In this document: piece by piece, positions 25,333 to 35,207 of the stretch
How positions within the stretch are numbered: the first letter of the stretch is position 1
Layout: each line of letters begins with the position of its first letter
DNA from: Cohnella sp. SGD-V74
Lineage (GTDB): Bacteria > Bacillota > Bacilli > Paenibacillales > Paenibacillaceae
DNA: 64,000 nt
Direction: 5' to 3'
Assembly (NCBI RefSeq): GCF_003001675.1
Contig: NZ_PVYW01000003.1
Coordinates: 1 to 64,000 of the forward strand
Notes under the pieces: generated by a model
Databases searched by the model: none
Told to the model about the DNA's origin: nothing
The model's input: only the letters and a program-made list of their open reading frames with translations
Position numbers and translations under genes: made by a program

Positions 25333-25351
25333 AAATCTGTCGAAATCTGTC
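25333..25351 (+). promoter_or_regulatory. Direct repeat upstream of the hybrid kinase
   Basis: AAATCTGTC occurs at 25333 and 25343 (10-base period), followed by TATGAT at 25361, a plausible -10. A regulator site in the kinase promoter is inferred. Confidence 0.35.
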
Positions 25352-25465
25352 TTCATTAGATATGATAGAATCAATGTATTAGAAGATTTAGGCAGGATGT
25401 ATTTGTTTTGTATGAAATTGTCTAATAATTTTCCAACGATATCCTTAAATACGGGGGTTCACGAC

Positions 25466-28400
25466 ATGTTCCGCTCTCTTCGCTTCAAGATCGCCGTCGC
25501 TCTTATCGTCCTCAATTCGATCTCGTTCGTCGCGATGAGCTTTATCAACTACGAAACCTCCAATAAACAGATGAACGACCAGCTCGTTCGCCATCGGCTC
25601 GCCGGCTTAACGAGCACCGTCAGCAACTTGAGCGCCATGCTCTCCCTTCGCATGAAGGAAGCCGAGCTGCTCAGCCACTCGATTCCGATGCGCCTGCGAA
25701 CCCCGGAAGAACGGCTCGCTTACTTGAACAGCGCGGTGTCTCGGACCGATCTTCCGGCCAGACATATCGGCTTCGCTTCCCTGACGGGCCGAATGACGTT
25801 AACGAACGGAGAAGTGCTACAGGTATCCGAGCTTGCCGCCTTTCGCCAGGCGCTTGACGGCAAGAGCGCTTTCGCCGCAATGATGCTGGACTCGACGGGG
25901 TATCCCGTGCTGTGGCAGATGGTTCCGTTCCATGACCCGGATAATCGTCTGATTGGCGTGATCGGCTTCGCGCTGGACGCCCCCCTGCTATTCTCCAGGC
26001 ATCTCAACGTGGAATCGGGCGATTACAAGGACAGCTCGATGATCCTGATCGACCGGGACACGAACTTGCTTCACTATACGGACACCTCCCTCATTCTGAG
26101 AAGAAACTACATCACCGACGAACCCGCCGTTGTCGAATTCGCGAGACAGCTCCAGAACAGCGAGCAAGGCTACGGAGAATCGATGCTGTTCGGACGCGTG
26201 CTGAAAATGTTCTACGTCAAAGTGCCGAACACGGAATGGTATGCGGTCTACTCGGTGTCCAAGAGCGAATTCGAAGCGCCACTGCGCCATTCGCTCTGGC
26301 TGAACATCGTTCTGATCGCCGCCACGGAACTCCTTTTGGGCTTGTTCCTGTATGCCGTGACGCATCGATCGATTCTGCGAAGGCTCAAACAGGTCGTCGC
26401 CGTGACCCAGAAAGTAGCCGCCGGAGATTTCTACCCGAGTCCCTTGTCGATCAAGAGCAAGGACGAAATGGGCATGCTGGCAAGCTCGGTCAACGGCATG
26501 ATCGACAATTTGCAAGAGCTGTTCGAACCCTATCAAGCTTTCATCCGGCACAATCAGTATGCTATGATTGTAACGGATTCCCATTTCGTAATTACCTCTT
26601 ACAATCAACGCGCAGAGGAAATGCTGGGCTACGGAGAGCACGAAGTCATCGGAAGAAAGTCCCTGCTCCTCTGGCACGATCAAGATCAGTTGCAAGAACG
26701 CGCGACCTACTATTCGCACAAGCTGCAAATCCGGGTGAACCCGGATGAATCCGTTCTGTTTCTCATGCCGCGCAAAGGCTTTTTGCCGGATTGGGAATGG
26801 ACCTGGATCAACCGCGAAGGCGCGCGCATGCTCGTATCGTTGAACACAAGCATCATCCGCCATCCGGACGGAACCGCCAAAGGCTATGTGCTCATCGCCA
26901 GAGATGTCAGCGAGATCAAACAAGCGGTCGCGACGAACACGAGGCTCTTCGAAATTATGGACAGCGCGCACGATATGATCGCTTCCTTCGACGTGCGCGG
27001 CCAGATCTTCTATTTGAACAAAGCCGGCCTCACCTTCCTCGATATCGCCGCTTTGAACGAGAACAACAATCGGCTCAACCAGTATATGCCCATTCCGATG
27101 ACGGTCCGCTTCGCGGAGGGATTGTCGGCGGCGCGGGTGCACGGGTACTGGCAGGGAGAGATCGATTTCACGACCGCAAGCGGCCGCATTCAGACGACTT
27201 CGATTACCGTCGTAGCCCATCAAACAGATGACGAAAAGGAAATCTACTATTCCACGATTGCTCGGGATATTTCCCAGCAGAAGGAAATCCAGCTGCAGCT
27301 TCTAGGCGCCAAGGAAGAAGCCGATCGGGCCAACGAAGCGAAGAGCTCCTTTCTTGCGAGGATGAGCCATGAGATTCGCACCCCCCTGAACGGAATCATC
27401 GGCTTGACCCACCTTCTTCAACGGCTGGAGCATACCGAGCTGCAAGCGAACTATCTGAAGCAGATTGCCTTGTCCTCCGACAACCTGCTCAGACTGCTTA
27501 ACGACATTCTCGACTACTCCAAGCTGGAGGCGGACAAGCTGACGATCGAGAACGTGCCGTTCGAGCCCGAAGATCTGCTGCAGAAGCTGAGCGGCCTGTT
27601 CTCCGTGCTGATCGGTCCGAAGCCGGTCGACTTCATTATGCGCGCCGATCCCCGTATTCCGGATTGGTTGATCGGCGATCCTACGCGCCTGAAGCAAATT
27701 TTGCTCAATTTGGGCAGCAACGCGATCAAATTCACGAACATTGGACTGATCGAGCTTTCCGTATCCGCGGTCCGCGTCGACGAGCGGCAGGCTAAGCTTG
27801 CCTTCTCCGTGAAAGATACCGGCATCGGGATGACCGAGGGGCAACGCGAGCGCCTGTTCGAGCCGTTCATGCAGGCCGATGAGAAAACAAGCCGCAAGTA
27901 CGGCGGCACCGGGCTCGGACTCGTCATCTCCCACACGCTGGTCGAACGGATGGGCGGCACGATTGCCGTGACGAGCGAATACCAGGTCGGAAGCGAGTTT
28001 ACGTTCGAACTGGAGTTTCCCGTGAGCGTGGATCGGCCGATTGCGGTCAAGCCGCAGTTTCCGGGACTGAAGGTCATCGTGCTGGAAGATCACGACCAAG
28101 TCGCCGAGCACTGGCGCGTTCTGCTCACCTCCTTCGGATGCGAGACGGTCGCTCTGTCTTCCTGGCGACAAGCGCGGCTGCTGCTGCAAGAATCCCGCTG
28201 GGACGCGATTGTCGTCGACATGGAGTGCGGCGATATGCACGGGGAAGACACGTGGATGGAATGGAAAACGGAGCTGGACGCGGCAGGCGTGAAGGCGATC
28301 GCGTCCACGACGCTCTCCGGACGCGATGCCCTCTATCAGCTTCCGGACGCTTATCGTCCAGAGGTCGTGCTTGTCAAGCCGTCTTCCGCGCTGCCGATTC

Positions 28401-29287
28401 GGCAAGCGCTGCAAGTCGTCACCAGTTCGTCTCGAACGTCGGCCGATCGCCGCTCCGTTCTGCCGGCTGCGGATTCCGGCAAGGCGGCGGGGTCCGCAGC
28501 CGACGCGAACGCCCGCATCTGGGTCGTCGACGATCAATCGATTAACCGGATCGTCGTGAAGCAGCTGCTGGATTCGCAAGGTTATGAGGCTTTATTGCTG
28601 GAAAGCGGAGCAGAAGCCGTCGAGCTGATCGAGTCGGATCAGGCCGAGGCCGACTTGATTTTGATGGATCTGCACATGCCGGACATGGACGGCATCGAAG
28701 CGACTGTGCGCATACGCAAGCTGCACGGCAAGGAACGCTTGCCCATCGTCGCCGTAACCGCCGACGTAACGCCCGAGATGCATGCCCGCTGCCGCGACGC
28801 GGGCATGAACGATATCGTGACGAAACCGATCGATCCTGGCGTCCTGTATGCCTCTATCGGCCGATGGCTGCTCGGCGCGGGCCTCTCTCCGTCCCTGCCG
28901 AGCCCGGTTGTCCCGGTCGGCGAGGCCGTCGGGCCGTGGCCCAATCTGCCCGAGCTGGAAGCCGGAGTCGCTGTGCAGCGGATCGGCGGCAAGGAACAGC
29001 TCTATATGAAGCTGTTGGACAAATTCATGGCGCAATATTCCGATTTTCAGCAGCAGCTGGACCGGCTTCGGGAGGACGGGAAGATGAACGATGCGATCCG
29101 GCTCGCCCATTCGCTGAGCGGTTCCGCGGGACACCTCGGAGCGTTGGCCATTCAGGAAGCCGCGGCGACGCTGGAGCGCTCTCTTCGCGACGAAGATCGG
29201 GCAGCGGAAGCGGAGGAACGGCTCAACCAGTCGCTGGAAACCGGATTAAAGACGATGAATCGTCTTCTTAATGAAAAAAGGAGTTAG
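25466..29287 (+). CDS. Hybrid sensor histidine kinase with two receivers and HPt domain
   Basis: 1273 residues: TM1 (about 8-28), extracytoplasmic Cache-like sensor (about 35-275), TM2 (about 280-300), HAMP, two PAS domains (about 360-620), HisKA with phospho-His H635 ([13 protein letters not shown]), HATPase_c ([18 protein letters not shown]), a divergent receiver with D918 ([11 protein letters not shown]), a canonical receiver with D1068 ([13 protein letters not shown]), and a C-terminal HPt with H1215 ([14 protein letters not shown]). This is a full intramolecular His-Asp-His relay. GGGGG 8 bases before ATG 25466 decides the start; the frame opens at 25397. A response regulator gene follows after about 100 bases and is the natural partner. 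Confidence 0.92.
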   Translation: MFRSLRFKIAVALIVLNSISFVAMSFINYETSNKQMNDQLVRHRLAGLTSTVSNLSAMLSLRMKEAELLSHSIPMRLRTPEERLAYLNSAVSRTDLPARHIGFASLTGRMTLTNGEVLQVSELAAFRQALDGKSAFAAMMLDSTGYPVLWQMVPFHDPDNRLIGVIGFALDAPLLFSRHLNVESGDYKDSSMILIDRDTNLLHYTDTSLILRRNYITDEPAVVEFARQLQNSEQGYGESMLFGRVLKMFYVKVPNTEWYAVYSVSKSEFEAPLRHSLWLNIVLIAATELLLGLFLYAVTHRSILRRLKQVVAVTQKVAAGDFYPSPLSIKSKDEMGMLASSVNGMIDNLQELFEPYQAFIRHNQYAMIVTDSHFVITSYNQRAEEMLGYGEHEVIGRKSLLLWHDQDQLQERATYYSHKLQIRVNPDESVLFLMPRKGFLPDWEWTWINREGARMLVSLNTSIIRHPDGTAKGYVLIARDVSEIKQAVATNTRLFEIMDSAHDMIASFDVRGQIFYLNKAGLTFLDIAALNENNNRLNQYMPIPMTVRFAEGLSAARVHGYWQGEIDFTTASGRIQTTSITVVAHQTDDEKEIYYSTIARDISQQKEIQLQLLGAKEEADRANEAKSSFLARMSHEIRTPLNGIIGLTHLLQRLEHTELQANYLKQIALSSDNLLRLLNDILDYSKLEADKLTIENVPFEPEDLLQKLSGLFSVLIGPKPVDFIMRADPRIPDWLIGDPTRLKQILLNLGSNAIKFTNIGLIELSVSAVRVDERQAKLAFSVKDTGIGMTEGQRERLFEPFMQADEKTSRKYGGTGLGLVISHTLVERMGGTIAVTSEYQVGSEFTFELEFPVSVDRPIAVKPQFPGLKVIVLEDHDQVAEHWRVLLTSFGCETVALSSWRQARLLLQESRWDAIVVDMECGDMHGEDTWMEWKTELDAAGVKAIASTTLSGRDALYQLPDAYRPEVVLVKPSSALPIRQALQVVTSSSRTSADRRSVLPAADSGKAAGSAADANARIWVVDDQSINRIVVKQLLDSQGYEALLLESGAEAVELIESDQAEADLILMDLHMPDMDGIEATVRIRKLHGKERLPIVAVTADVTPEMHARCRDAGMNDIVTKPIDPGVLYASIGRWLLGAGLSPSLPSPVVPVGEAVGPWPNLPELEAGVAVQRIGGKEQLYMKLLDKFMAQYSDFQQQLDRLREDGKMNDAIRLAHSLSGSAGHLGALAIQEAAATLERSLRDEDRAAEAEERLNQSLETGLKTMNRLLNEKRS

Positions 29288-29307
29288 ACGAACGACTGAC
29301 CGCATTA

Positions 29308-29360
29308 TATAATAGACATGCGAGGGCAAATGTTAGCAAAATATGAGTATTCCTAACATT
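29308..29360 (+). promoter_or_regulatory. Promoter and inverted repeat before the response regulator
   Basis: TATAAT at 29308-29313 is a good -10; the -35 is poor. Downstream AATGTTAG (29329-29336) and CTAACATT (29353-29360) form an inverted repeat. The right half, TTCCTAACATTTT, recurs nearly unchanged as TTCCTAACACTTT at 30202. Confidence 0.45.
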
Positions 29361-29384
29361 TTACTTAAAGGGTGTGACACGACG

Positions 29385-30107
29385 TTGACAAGAGTGCTTG
29401 TAATTGAAGATGATCCAATCATCGGAGAGATGCTCACCCTCTACCTCACCGAAGAAAATTTCGACGTTCAACGCGTGGAGACCGCGCGCGACGGCAAGCA
29501 AGCGCTCGACACCTTTCAGCCGGACATTTTGTTGCTCGACCTGATGCTGCCCGATGCGAGCGGGACGGAGCTTTGCGCGGAATTCAGGCAGCTGACCGCT
29601 ATTCCGATCATCGTCATTTCCATGAAGCCGTCCGTTACGGTTCGCATTCAGGCGATCAGCTACGGCGCGGACGATTTTCTCGTCAAACCGTTCAGCATGC
29701 AGGAGCTTAAAGTTCGCATGGAAGCGGTGCTCCGCCGGACATTGAACATGACTCCGGGTGCCAAGGCGGTCGCCTACCTGCAGCCGCACGACCCGCATCA
29801 ATCCGCCTCCTCCCCCGGAAGCGGATTGACGCTTGATCTGGAACGGCGCACGATCGTGCTCGACGGCGAACATATCGAGACGACGTTCTCCGAGTACGAG
29901 ATTATGAAGCTCTTCTATCAGCATCCGAATCGCGTCTTCAGCAGAGAGGAATTGATCAACGCCGTTCGCGGCATCGACTCTTTCATTAACGATCGGGCAA
30001 TCGACGTTCACGTCACCAACCTAAGGCGCAAGCTGGAGAGAAATCCTAAAGAACCGCAATACATCAAGACGGTTTGGGGAGTAGGCTACAAATTCATGAA
30101 TCCATAG
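29385..30107 (+). CDS. OmpR-family response regulator following the hybrid kinase
   Basis: About 240 residues. Receiver: EDDP acidic patch, phosphoacceptor in DILLLDLMLPDASG, IVISMKPS with Ser in the usual Thr position, FLVKPFSMQEL with the Lys. A Pro/Ser linker (about 130-150) leads to a winged helix: YEIMKLFYQHPNRVFSREEL, DRAIDVHVTNLRRKLE, IKTVWGVGYKF. The frame opens at ATG 29343 without a Shine-Dalgarno site; TTG 29385 gives the usual LTRVLVIEDDP start with AAAGGG upstream at a long spacing. It likely takes phosphate from the hybrid kinase, with the downstream EAL gene a probable target. Confidence 0.85.
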   Translation: MTRVLVIEDDPIIGEMLTLYLTEENFDVQRVETARDGKQALDTFQPDILLLDLMLPDASGTELCAEFRQLTAIPIIVISMKPSVTVRIQAISYGADDFLVKPFSMQELKVRMEAVLRRTLNMTPGAKAVAYLQPHDPHQSASSPGSGLTLDLERRTIVLDGEHIETTFSEYEIMKLFYQHPNRVFSREELINAVRGIDSFINDRAIDVHVTNLRRKLERNPKEPQYIKTVWGVGYKFMNP

Positions 30108-30128
30108 ATCCATCGACTACATAGTTGC

Positions 30129-30183
30129 AAAAGAACTTCCGGATTTCGCCTTCGGGGTGCGAATCTGGAAGTTCTTTTCTTTT
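30129..30183 (+). terminator. Terminator after the response regulator
   Basis: AAAAGAACTTCC pairs with GGAAGTTCTTTT around a GC-containing inner stem (GGATTTCGC / GTGCGAATC), then TCTTTTGTT. Confidence 0.85.
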
Positions 30184-30200
30184 GTTAACGGCGCACATCT

Positions 30201-30240
30201 TTTCCTAACACTTTCCTTAATACTTTTCCTGTAATTTCCT
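30201..30240 (+). promoter_or_regulatory. Phased TTTCCT repeats before the GGDEF-EAL gene
   Basis: TTTCCT occurs at 30201, 30212, 30225 and 30235, spacings 11, 13 and 10, close to one helical turn. The first copy extends to TTCCTAACACTTT, matching the site before the response regulator gene. A tandem OmpR-type binding region is inferred. Confidence 0.45.
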
Positions 30241-30338
30241 TAATGATTAACGTTCAAACTGAAGTGGGCTTTCTATGTCCGCGACTCCGCCGGATTCGCA
30301 CGCGGCGGATGCCGTTCATGCTTGGGGAGTGATGACTG

Positions 30339-32213
30339 TTGATGAACTGGCTTAATCTGATCGGGCTTATGCAGCATATGGCCGTCGTCATCCTGTTTCT
30401 CGTGATCGGTAATCGCCTGTATCCTTCGGTGATTCACCGAACGGTCGCGCTTAAGAACGGAATGCACGGTCTTCTCTTCGGCACCGCGGGCATTCTGACG
30501 ATGCTTATTCCCTTCCAGGGAGGGGCCGGAACGCTCGCTCCCATGTATCATATCGTCGCCGCGTTGGCGGCTTGGGTCGGCGGACCGTTGTCCGCGCTCG
30601 TCTCCGCCGGACTGATGCTCGGCGTGCGGGTTGCTCTGGGCGGCGTAGGCTTGGAGACCGGCATCGTCGCGGTCGGGCTCGCCTCCGCGATCGGACTCGT
30701 CTACCGGCGTCTCCGACCGGCCGACCGCGACAGCTCCCTCGGCCTCGTCCACCCTGCGCTGATCGGCGTGCTCGTCTCTGCCGCAAGCATGGGCTTGGCC
30801 GCGATTATGCTGCCCGAAGAAATCCGTTCCGTGTGGCTCTGGCACAGCGCTCCGAGCACGCTCGTCGTCTTCCCCGTCTCCTCCATGCTCTTTCATTACT
30901 TCATGAATTCGGAATGGACGAGAAAACGCCGCTACGCCATCGACGAGAAGAGCGGCCTGATGTCCTCCGCGCTGTTCCTCCAACAGATCCGCAAATGGAT
31001 AGACGCGCGCACACCTTTCTATCTCGCCTTGCTCGATATCGACGGATTCAAGATCATTAATGCCATTAATTGTGAGTCGTCGAGAGCCCATCTGCTCAAT
31101 CAAGTCGGTCAGCGGCTCAAAAATTGGATGCCGGACAACGCTTTGGTATGCAGACTGGAGCGCGAAGAGTTTCTGATCGTCATGACCGATCCTTCCTTCC
31201 GCAAGCTTCCCGACGTCTCGCTGGAAATATGGGACGAATTGCAAACGCTGTTATCGTCCCCCTATTCAATGAACAGACAGCTCTATCATCTGACGAGCCA
31301 TATCGGAGTGACGGCCTATTGGAACGAAGCCATTACGGTCGAGGAGCTGCTCCCGAGAGCCTATGCGGCGCTGCAGCACTCCAAGGATTCGGGCTTGCAG
31401 CAAGTCGTTCAATACCACGAGAAGCTGACGACGCAGATCCGGCGCCGCACGATGATCGAAGTGCACGTCCGCACGGCGCTGCAGCATAATCAGCTGCATC
31501 TGCAGTATCAGCCGCAATACGAGGTGCATTCGGGGCGGCTAAGAGGATTCGAAGCGTTGTTGCGCTGGGAGCATCCGGAGCTGGGCAGCGTCGAGCCCAA
31601 AGAATTCATCCCGCTCGCCGAAAGCACCGAATCGATGCTCGCGATCGGCGAGTGGGTAGTTCGGCAAGCGTGCCTGACGCTGATGCGGGTCGCTCCGTCC
31701 CCCTCTTCTCTGACGATATCTGTGAATCTGTCGGCCTCTCAGCTGCTTGATCCGGGATTTGCCGATATCGTCGAACAGGTGCTCTCCGATACCGGAATCG
31801 AACCGCAGCGACTGGAGCTCGAGATCGCGGAGCACACGCTGGCCGGCTCCTTCGACAAGGCCGAGCTGCCGATGAAGCGGCTCCGTGCTTTCGGCGTCAG
31901 ACTTGCGATCGACGATTACGGACTCGGAGCGACGACGCTCCCCCACCTGCGCAGGCTGCCCGTTCAGGCGATCAAGATCGACAACCGCCTCATGCTGGAA
32001 ACCGCCGGAGCTTCCGATCGGGAGCTGAACGATTCGTTGTTCGAATCGCTTAAGCTGCTTCCCTGCGAGATCGTCGCGACGAGATTGGAAACGTACGAGC
32101 AGCTCGCCTTCTACAAAAAGCACGAATGCCATTTCGCGCAAGGGAATCTGCTGGGACGGCCGATGGACGGCGAACGGCTGCCGGCTCTGATCGGCGGCGT
32201 GCAGCTGGCGTAG
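30339..32213 (+). CDS. Membrane GGDEF-EAL protein with degenerate active sites
   Basis: 624 residues. An N-terminal 5-TM sensor of the 5TMR-LYT type (about 5-190), a GGDEF-like domain (about 200-350) in which the catalytic GGDEF is replaced by EREEF (CRLEREEFLIV), and an EAL domain (about 365-620). EAL keeps EALLRW, ISVNLSASQL, ELEIAE, AIDDYGLGA and IKIDNR, but the AEGVE loop reads ATRLE, losing a catalytic Glu. Both activities are probably lost or weak, making it a candidate c-di-GMP sensor or a scaffold. TTG 30339 and ATG 30342 share the GGGGAG site upstream. It probably belongs to the preceding kinase/regulator signalling block. Confidence 0.88.
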   Translation: MMNWLNLIGLMQHMAVVILFLVIGNRLYPSVIHRTVALKNGMHGLLFGTAGILTMLIPFQGGAGTLAPMYHIVAALAAWVGGPLSALVSAGLMLGVRVALGGVGLETGIVAVGLASAIGLVYRRLRPADRDSSLGLVHPALIGVLVSAASMGLAAIMLPEEIRSVWLWHSAPSTLVVFPVSSMLFHYFMNSEWTRKRRYAIDEKSGLMSSALFLQQIRKWIDARTPFYLALLDIDGFKIINAINCESSRAHLLNQVGQRLKNWMPDNALVCRLEREEFLIVMTDPSFRKLPDVSLEIWDELQTLLSSPYSMNRQLYHLTSHIGVTAYWNEAITVEELLPRAYAALQHSKDSGLQQVVQYHEKLTTQIRRRTMIEVHVRTALQHNQLHLQYQPQYEVHSGRLRGFEALLRWEHPELGSVEPKEFIPLAESTESMLAIGEWVVRQACLTLMRVAPSPSSLTISVNLSASQLLDPGFADIVEQVLSDTGIEPQRLELEIAEHTLAGSFDKAELPMKRLRAFGVRLAIDDYGLGATTLPHLRRLPVQAIKIDNRLMLETAGASDRELNDSLFESLKLLPCEIVATRLETYEQLAFYKKHECHFAQGNLLGRPMDGERLPALIGGVQLA

Positions 32214-32234
32214 CCGCCGGCTCGCGCCAACCGT

Positions 32235-32771
32235 CTAGAGCCAGCCCATCCTCTCACGCAGAGACGTAATGTGCGCGACATGGTGCCGGCCGTGCCAGGC
32301 ATACATTCCGATCGCATAATCGAGCCGGGAGACGGATTGCGACGCCGGGTGGAAGAACGTTCTGGCGAAATCCGCTTCTCTCATGCCTCTCAGCAGGAAC
32401 ACCCACCTGGCGTGCAGCGCCGTCGCGAAGTCGACCGACAGCTCAATCGGAGCCTTGAACGTATCCGGAAGATCGGCCCAAGCCCCCTCGTCATAGGGAC
32501 GGATCGTCGGCTGCTCTTCCGTCAGCGCCAGCTTAAACCTCGCGAAGCTGTTCAGGTGGCTGTCGCCGATATGGAACGCCACCTGCCGCACCGTCCACCC
32601 TTCCGGCCGGTAGGGTGTATCGAGCTGCCGATCGTCCAATCCTTCGAGCGCCGAAGCCAGCTCCGATGGCAAGTCCGCGATGTCGGTAATCCAGTTTTCC
32701 CTCTGTTTCCCCGTAACCTCTCCTTCGGCATCGAAGCGCCCGATCGGATATTTCAGCTTCTCCATATCCAT
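32235..32771 (-). CDS. YfiT-like DinB-fold metal-dependent thiol transferase/hydrolase
   Basis: 178 residues. EKLKYPIGRFDAEGEVTGKQ is the YfiT start. Metal-binding His residues appear in VRQVAFHIGDSHLN (about 60) and in WHGRHHVAHITSLRERMGW at the end. This four-helix DinB/YfiT group includes bacillithiol S-transferases, but the activity is inferred from family only. AGAGG-type sites precede both ATG 32771 and ATG 32765. It lies 34 bases after hisC in the same direction, so the two are probably co-transcribed. Confidence 0.8.
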   Translation of the reverse strand: MDMEKLKYPIGRFDAEGEVTGKQRENWITDIADLPSELASALEGLDDRQLDTPYRPEGWTVRQVAFHIGDSHLNSFARFKLALTEEQPTIRPYDEGAWADLPDTFKAPIELSVDFATALHARWVFLLRGMREADFARTFFHPASQSVSRLDYAIGMYAWHGRHHVAHITSLRERMGWL

Positions 32772-32805
32772 CTTCCTCTCCCCTTCGCTCTCGTGCTCGC
32801 CTGAA

Positions 32806-33864
32806 TTAGGCGGCAAGTTCCCGCAACGCGTCCAGGAACGCATCCATCTCCTCGTCCGTGCCGATGCTCACGCGCAAGTAGCGGTCGATTCTCGGCTTGT
32901 TGAAGTATCGGACAAGGATGCCCCGTTCCTTCAACGCCGCGAACAGCTCGCGCGCTTCCTTGACCGGATGGGTCACGAAGACGAAGTTCGCCAGCGAATC
33001 GATCACTTCGAAGCCGAGCTCCCTGAGAGCTGCGGTCGTTCTGTCCCTCGTGGCCACCACTTTCCGGTTCGTCTCTTCGAAATATGCCCGGTCCTCGATC
33101 GCCGCGATCGCGCCGGCCAGCGCCAGCCTGTCCAGCGTGTACGAGTTGAACGAGTTTTTGATCCGGTTCAGCCCTTCGATCAGGTCGGGATGTCCGAAGG
33201 CCATACCTACCCGAAGTCCGGCCAGCGATCTCGACTTGGACAACGTCTGAACGACAAGCAGATTCGGATATTCGGCAACGAGCGGCACGACCGATTCCCC
33301 GCCGAAATCGATGTAGGCTTCGTCGACGATGACGACTTGCCCTCTGTTCGCCTCAAGAATTTCTTTAATGCCATTAGTGATTAAATAACGGGCCGTCGGA
33401 GCGTTCGGATTCGGCAAAATGACACCGCCGTTCGGTACCGAATACGACTTCGGATCGATTCTGAACTGTTCGTCGGTCGGTACCGTTTCGTATGGCAATC
33501 TGTACAGCTGCGCGTAAACCGGATAGAACGAATAAGTGATGTCCGGGAATAAAATCGGGCGCTTCGCCGAGAAGAACGCCGGAAAAGCGAACGCCAATAT
33601 TTCATCCGAGCCGTTCCCGACGAATACATGCTCCTTCGTCAAGCCGTAATGCGCCGCGATCGTCTCGCGCAGCGAGTCGCAGGTCGGGTCGGGATACAGA
33701 CGCAAGTCCGCTCCGGCCGCTTCTCTGATCGCTTCCAGCGCTTTCGGGGAAGGCGGATACGGATTTTCGTTCGTGTTCAGCTTGATGTAGGTCCGGTCCT
33801 TCGGCTGCTCTCCGGGTACGTAGGGCTCCAAGGATTCGGTCAGTTCGCTCCAGTATGTACTCAT
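32806..33864 (-). CDS. hisC: Histidinol-phosphate aminotransferase
   Basis: 352 residues of class I/II PLP aminotransferase. KLNTNENPYPPSPKA is the HisC substrate-binding start, GNGSDEILAFAF binds the PLP phosphate, DEAYIDFGGE holds the PLP-ring Asp, and the Schiff-base Lys is in QTLSKSRSLAGLRVG. It converts imidazole acetol phosphate with glutamate to histidinol phosphate; some Firmicute HisC enzymes also serve in aromatic amino acid synthesis. GGAGG about 7 bases before ATG 33864 decides the start. No other his genes are near. Confidence 0.9.
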   Translation of the reverse strand: MSTYWSELTESLEPYVPGEQPKDRTYIKLNTNENPYPPSPKALEAIREAAGADLRLYPDPTCDSLRETIAAHYGLTKEHVFVGNGSDEILAFAFPAFFSAKRPILFPDITYSFYPVYAQLYRLPYETVPTDEQFRIDPKSYSVPNGGVILPNPNAPTARYLITNGIKEILEANRGQVVIVDEAYIDFGGESVVPLVAEYPNLLVVQTLSKSRSLAGLRVGMAFGHPDLIEGLNRIKNSFNSYTLDRLALAGAIAAIEDRAYFEETNRKVVATRDRTTAALRELGFEVIDSLANFVFVTHPVKEARELFAALKERGILVRYFNKPRIDRYLRVSIGTDEEMDAFLDALRELAA

Positions 33865-33966
33865 CGTCAGAACCTCCACTCTATTTTCTCCCTGATTATA
33901 CCTTCAGCCGCTTTGCGGGTCTATATGGCGCATCGTCGTCGTCCCGCGCTAACCAAACGCTATTCA

Positions 33967-33995
33967 TTGACGAAAACAAAACATTACTGTATATT
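33967..33995 (+). promoter_or_regulatory. SigA-type promoter of the DUF2087/GIY-YIG pair
   Basis: TTGACG (33967-33972), 17-base spacer, TATATT (33990-33995), 41 bases before the ATG. Confidence 0.6.
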
Positions 33996-34036
33996 GTCTA
34001 TCATAAATACAAACGTAATTAGGATGTGTTTGCATA

Positions 34037-34789
34037 ATGAGTAACTCAGATGTTTTCTGGAACAGTTCAGTGGAAGAGTTGAAGCAAGGTTACGTTCGCG
34101 AGGATGAACACTTCGTCTGCCTGCTGTGCGGAGAACGCACGGAGCTGGGCGTCGTCTATCCGGAGGACGGCCGTTATTACGATGCCGAGAAAGCGATCCG
34201 CAGCCATATCGGCAAGGCGCACGGCTCGGTGTTCGAATACTTGATCGGCCTCGACAAGAAGCTTACCGGCTTGACCGAGCACCAGAACAGCCTGCTCCAT
34301 CTGTTCTATCAAGGCAGATCGGACGACGAGGTGCGCAAGGAGCTGGGCATCGGCAGCGCCTCGACGATTCGCAACCACCGATTTGTGCTGAAGGAGAAGG
34401 AACGCCAGGCCAAAGTGTATTTGGCTTTGATGGAGCTGCTCAAGGAGAAAGACCGCCACGCCCCCGACATCGTTCCCGTGCACAAAACCGCACGAATGGT
34501 CGACGAACGCTACCGGATTACGGCGGACGAAGCGGAGCGCACGCTGGATAAATATTTTCCCGACGGCCCCGACGGCAAGCTGACCAAGTTCGCCATTCAG
34601 GAGAAGCACAAGGTCATCGTCCTGACGGAAATCGCCAAGCGGTTCGAGCCCGGGCGCACGTATTCGGAGAAGGAAGTTAACGAAATTTTGCTGACTGCCT
34701 ATGAGGATTATGCCGTCCTTAGAAGATATTTGATCGAGTACGGTTATATGGACCGAGAGCCCGACGGAAGCCAGTACTGGCTTAAATAG
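34037..34789 (+). CDS. DUF2087 regulator with zinc-finger-like N-terminus
   Basis: 250 residues. N-terminal FVCLLCGE followed by IRSHIGKAHG gives a C-x2-C ... H-x4-H arrangement like a zinc finger. A LuxR/sigma-like helix-turn-helix comes next (LTEHQNSLLHLFYQGRSDDE, LGIGSASTIRNHRFVLKEKE), and the C-terminus is DUF2087 (TLDKYFPDGPDGKLTKFAIQ, RTYSEKEVNEILLTAYEDYA, RRYLIEYGYMDREPDGS). The family is predicted to be transcriptional regulators. The GIY-YIG gene 52 bases downstream is a common neighbour in Bacillales, as far as I recall. Start has only a distant AGGA. Confidence 0.8.
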   Translation: MSNSDVFWNSSVEELKQGYVREDEHFVCLLCGERTELGVVYPEDGRYYDAEKAIRSHIGKAHGSVFEYLIGLDKKLTGLTEHQNSLLHLFYQGRSDDEVRKELGIGSASTIRNHRFVLKEKERQAKVYLALMELLKEKDRHAPDIVPVHKTARMVDERYRITADEAERTLDKYFPDGPDGKLTKFAIQEKHKVIVLTEIAKRFEPGRTYSEKEVNEILLTAYEDYAVLRRYLIEYGYMDREPDGSQYWLK

Positions 34790-34841
34790 GTAGTTCATAA
34801 AGTCCGCCAACTTTACTTTACAGAACGGAGAGAGAAATAAG

Positions 34842-35207
34842 ATGAAACCGAAAAGCAAAGAAGAACGAGCGCAGCTGATCGCGCAATATAAGGAGATTCC
34901 GATCGAAGCGGGCGTCTTCCAGATCCGCAACAATATCAACGGCAAGGTGCTCGTCGACACGACCCCGAATCTGAAGTCCTTGAACGGAAGGACGGCCAGC
35001 CTGAATCTGGGCACCTATCCGAACAAGGAGCTTCAGCGGGAATGGACCGAATACGGAGAAGAAGCGTTCGCGATGGAAGTGCTCGAAGTGCTGAAGCCAA
35101 GCGATAATCCGTTCGTGAACGTCAAGGACGAGCTAAAGCTGCTGGAGGACAAATGGATCGACAAGCTGCAGCCGTTCGGCGAGAAAGGCTACCATAAACT
35201 CAAATAG
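34842..35207 (+). CDS. GIY-YIG-fold protein with altered YIG motif
   Basis: 121 residues. EAGVFQIRNNINGKVLVDTT occupies the GIY...YIG region: GVF stands for GIY, and the YIG position reads LVD, losing the glycine. The rest (LKSLNGRTASLNLGTYPNKE, LQREWTEYGEEAFAMEVLEV, EDKWIDKLQPFGEKGYHK) fits the small Bacillales GIY-YIG group. Whether it still cuts DNA is doubtful. CGGAGAGAG lies before the ATG. Its last 8 bases overlap the convergent lipoprotein gene. Confidence 0.75.
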   Translation: MKPKSKEERAQLIAQYKEIPIEAGVFQIRNNINGKVLVDTTPNLKSLNGRTASLNLGTYPNKELQREWTEYGEEAFAMEVLEVLKPSDNPFVNVKDELKLLEDKWIDKLQPFGEKGYHKLK

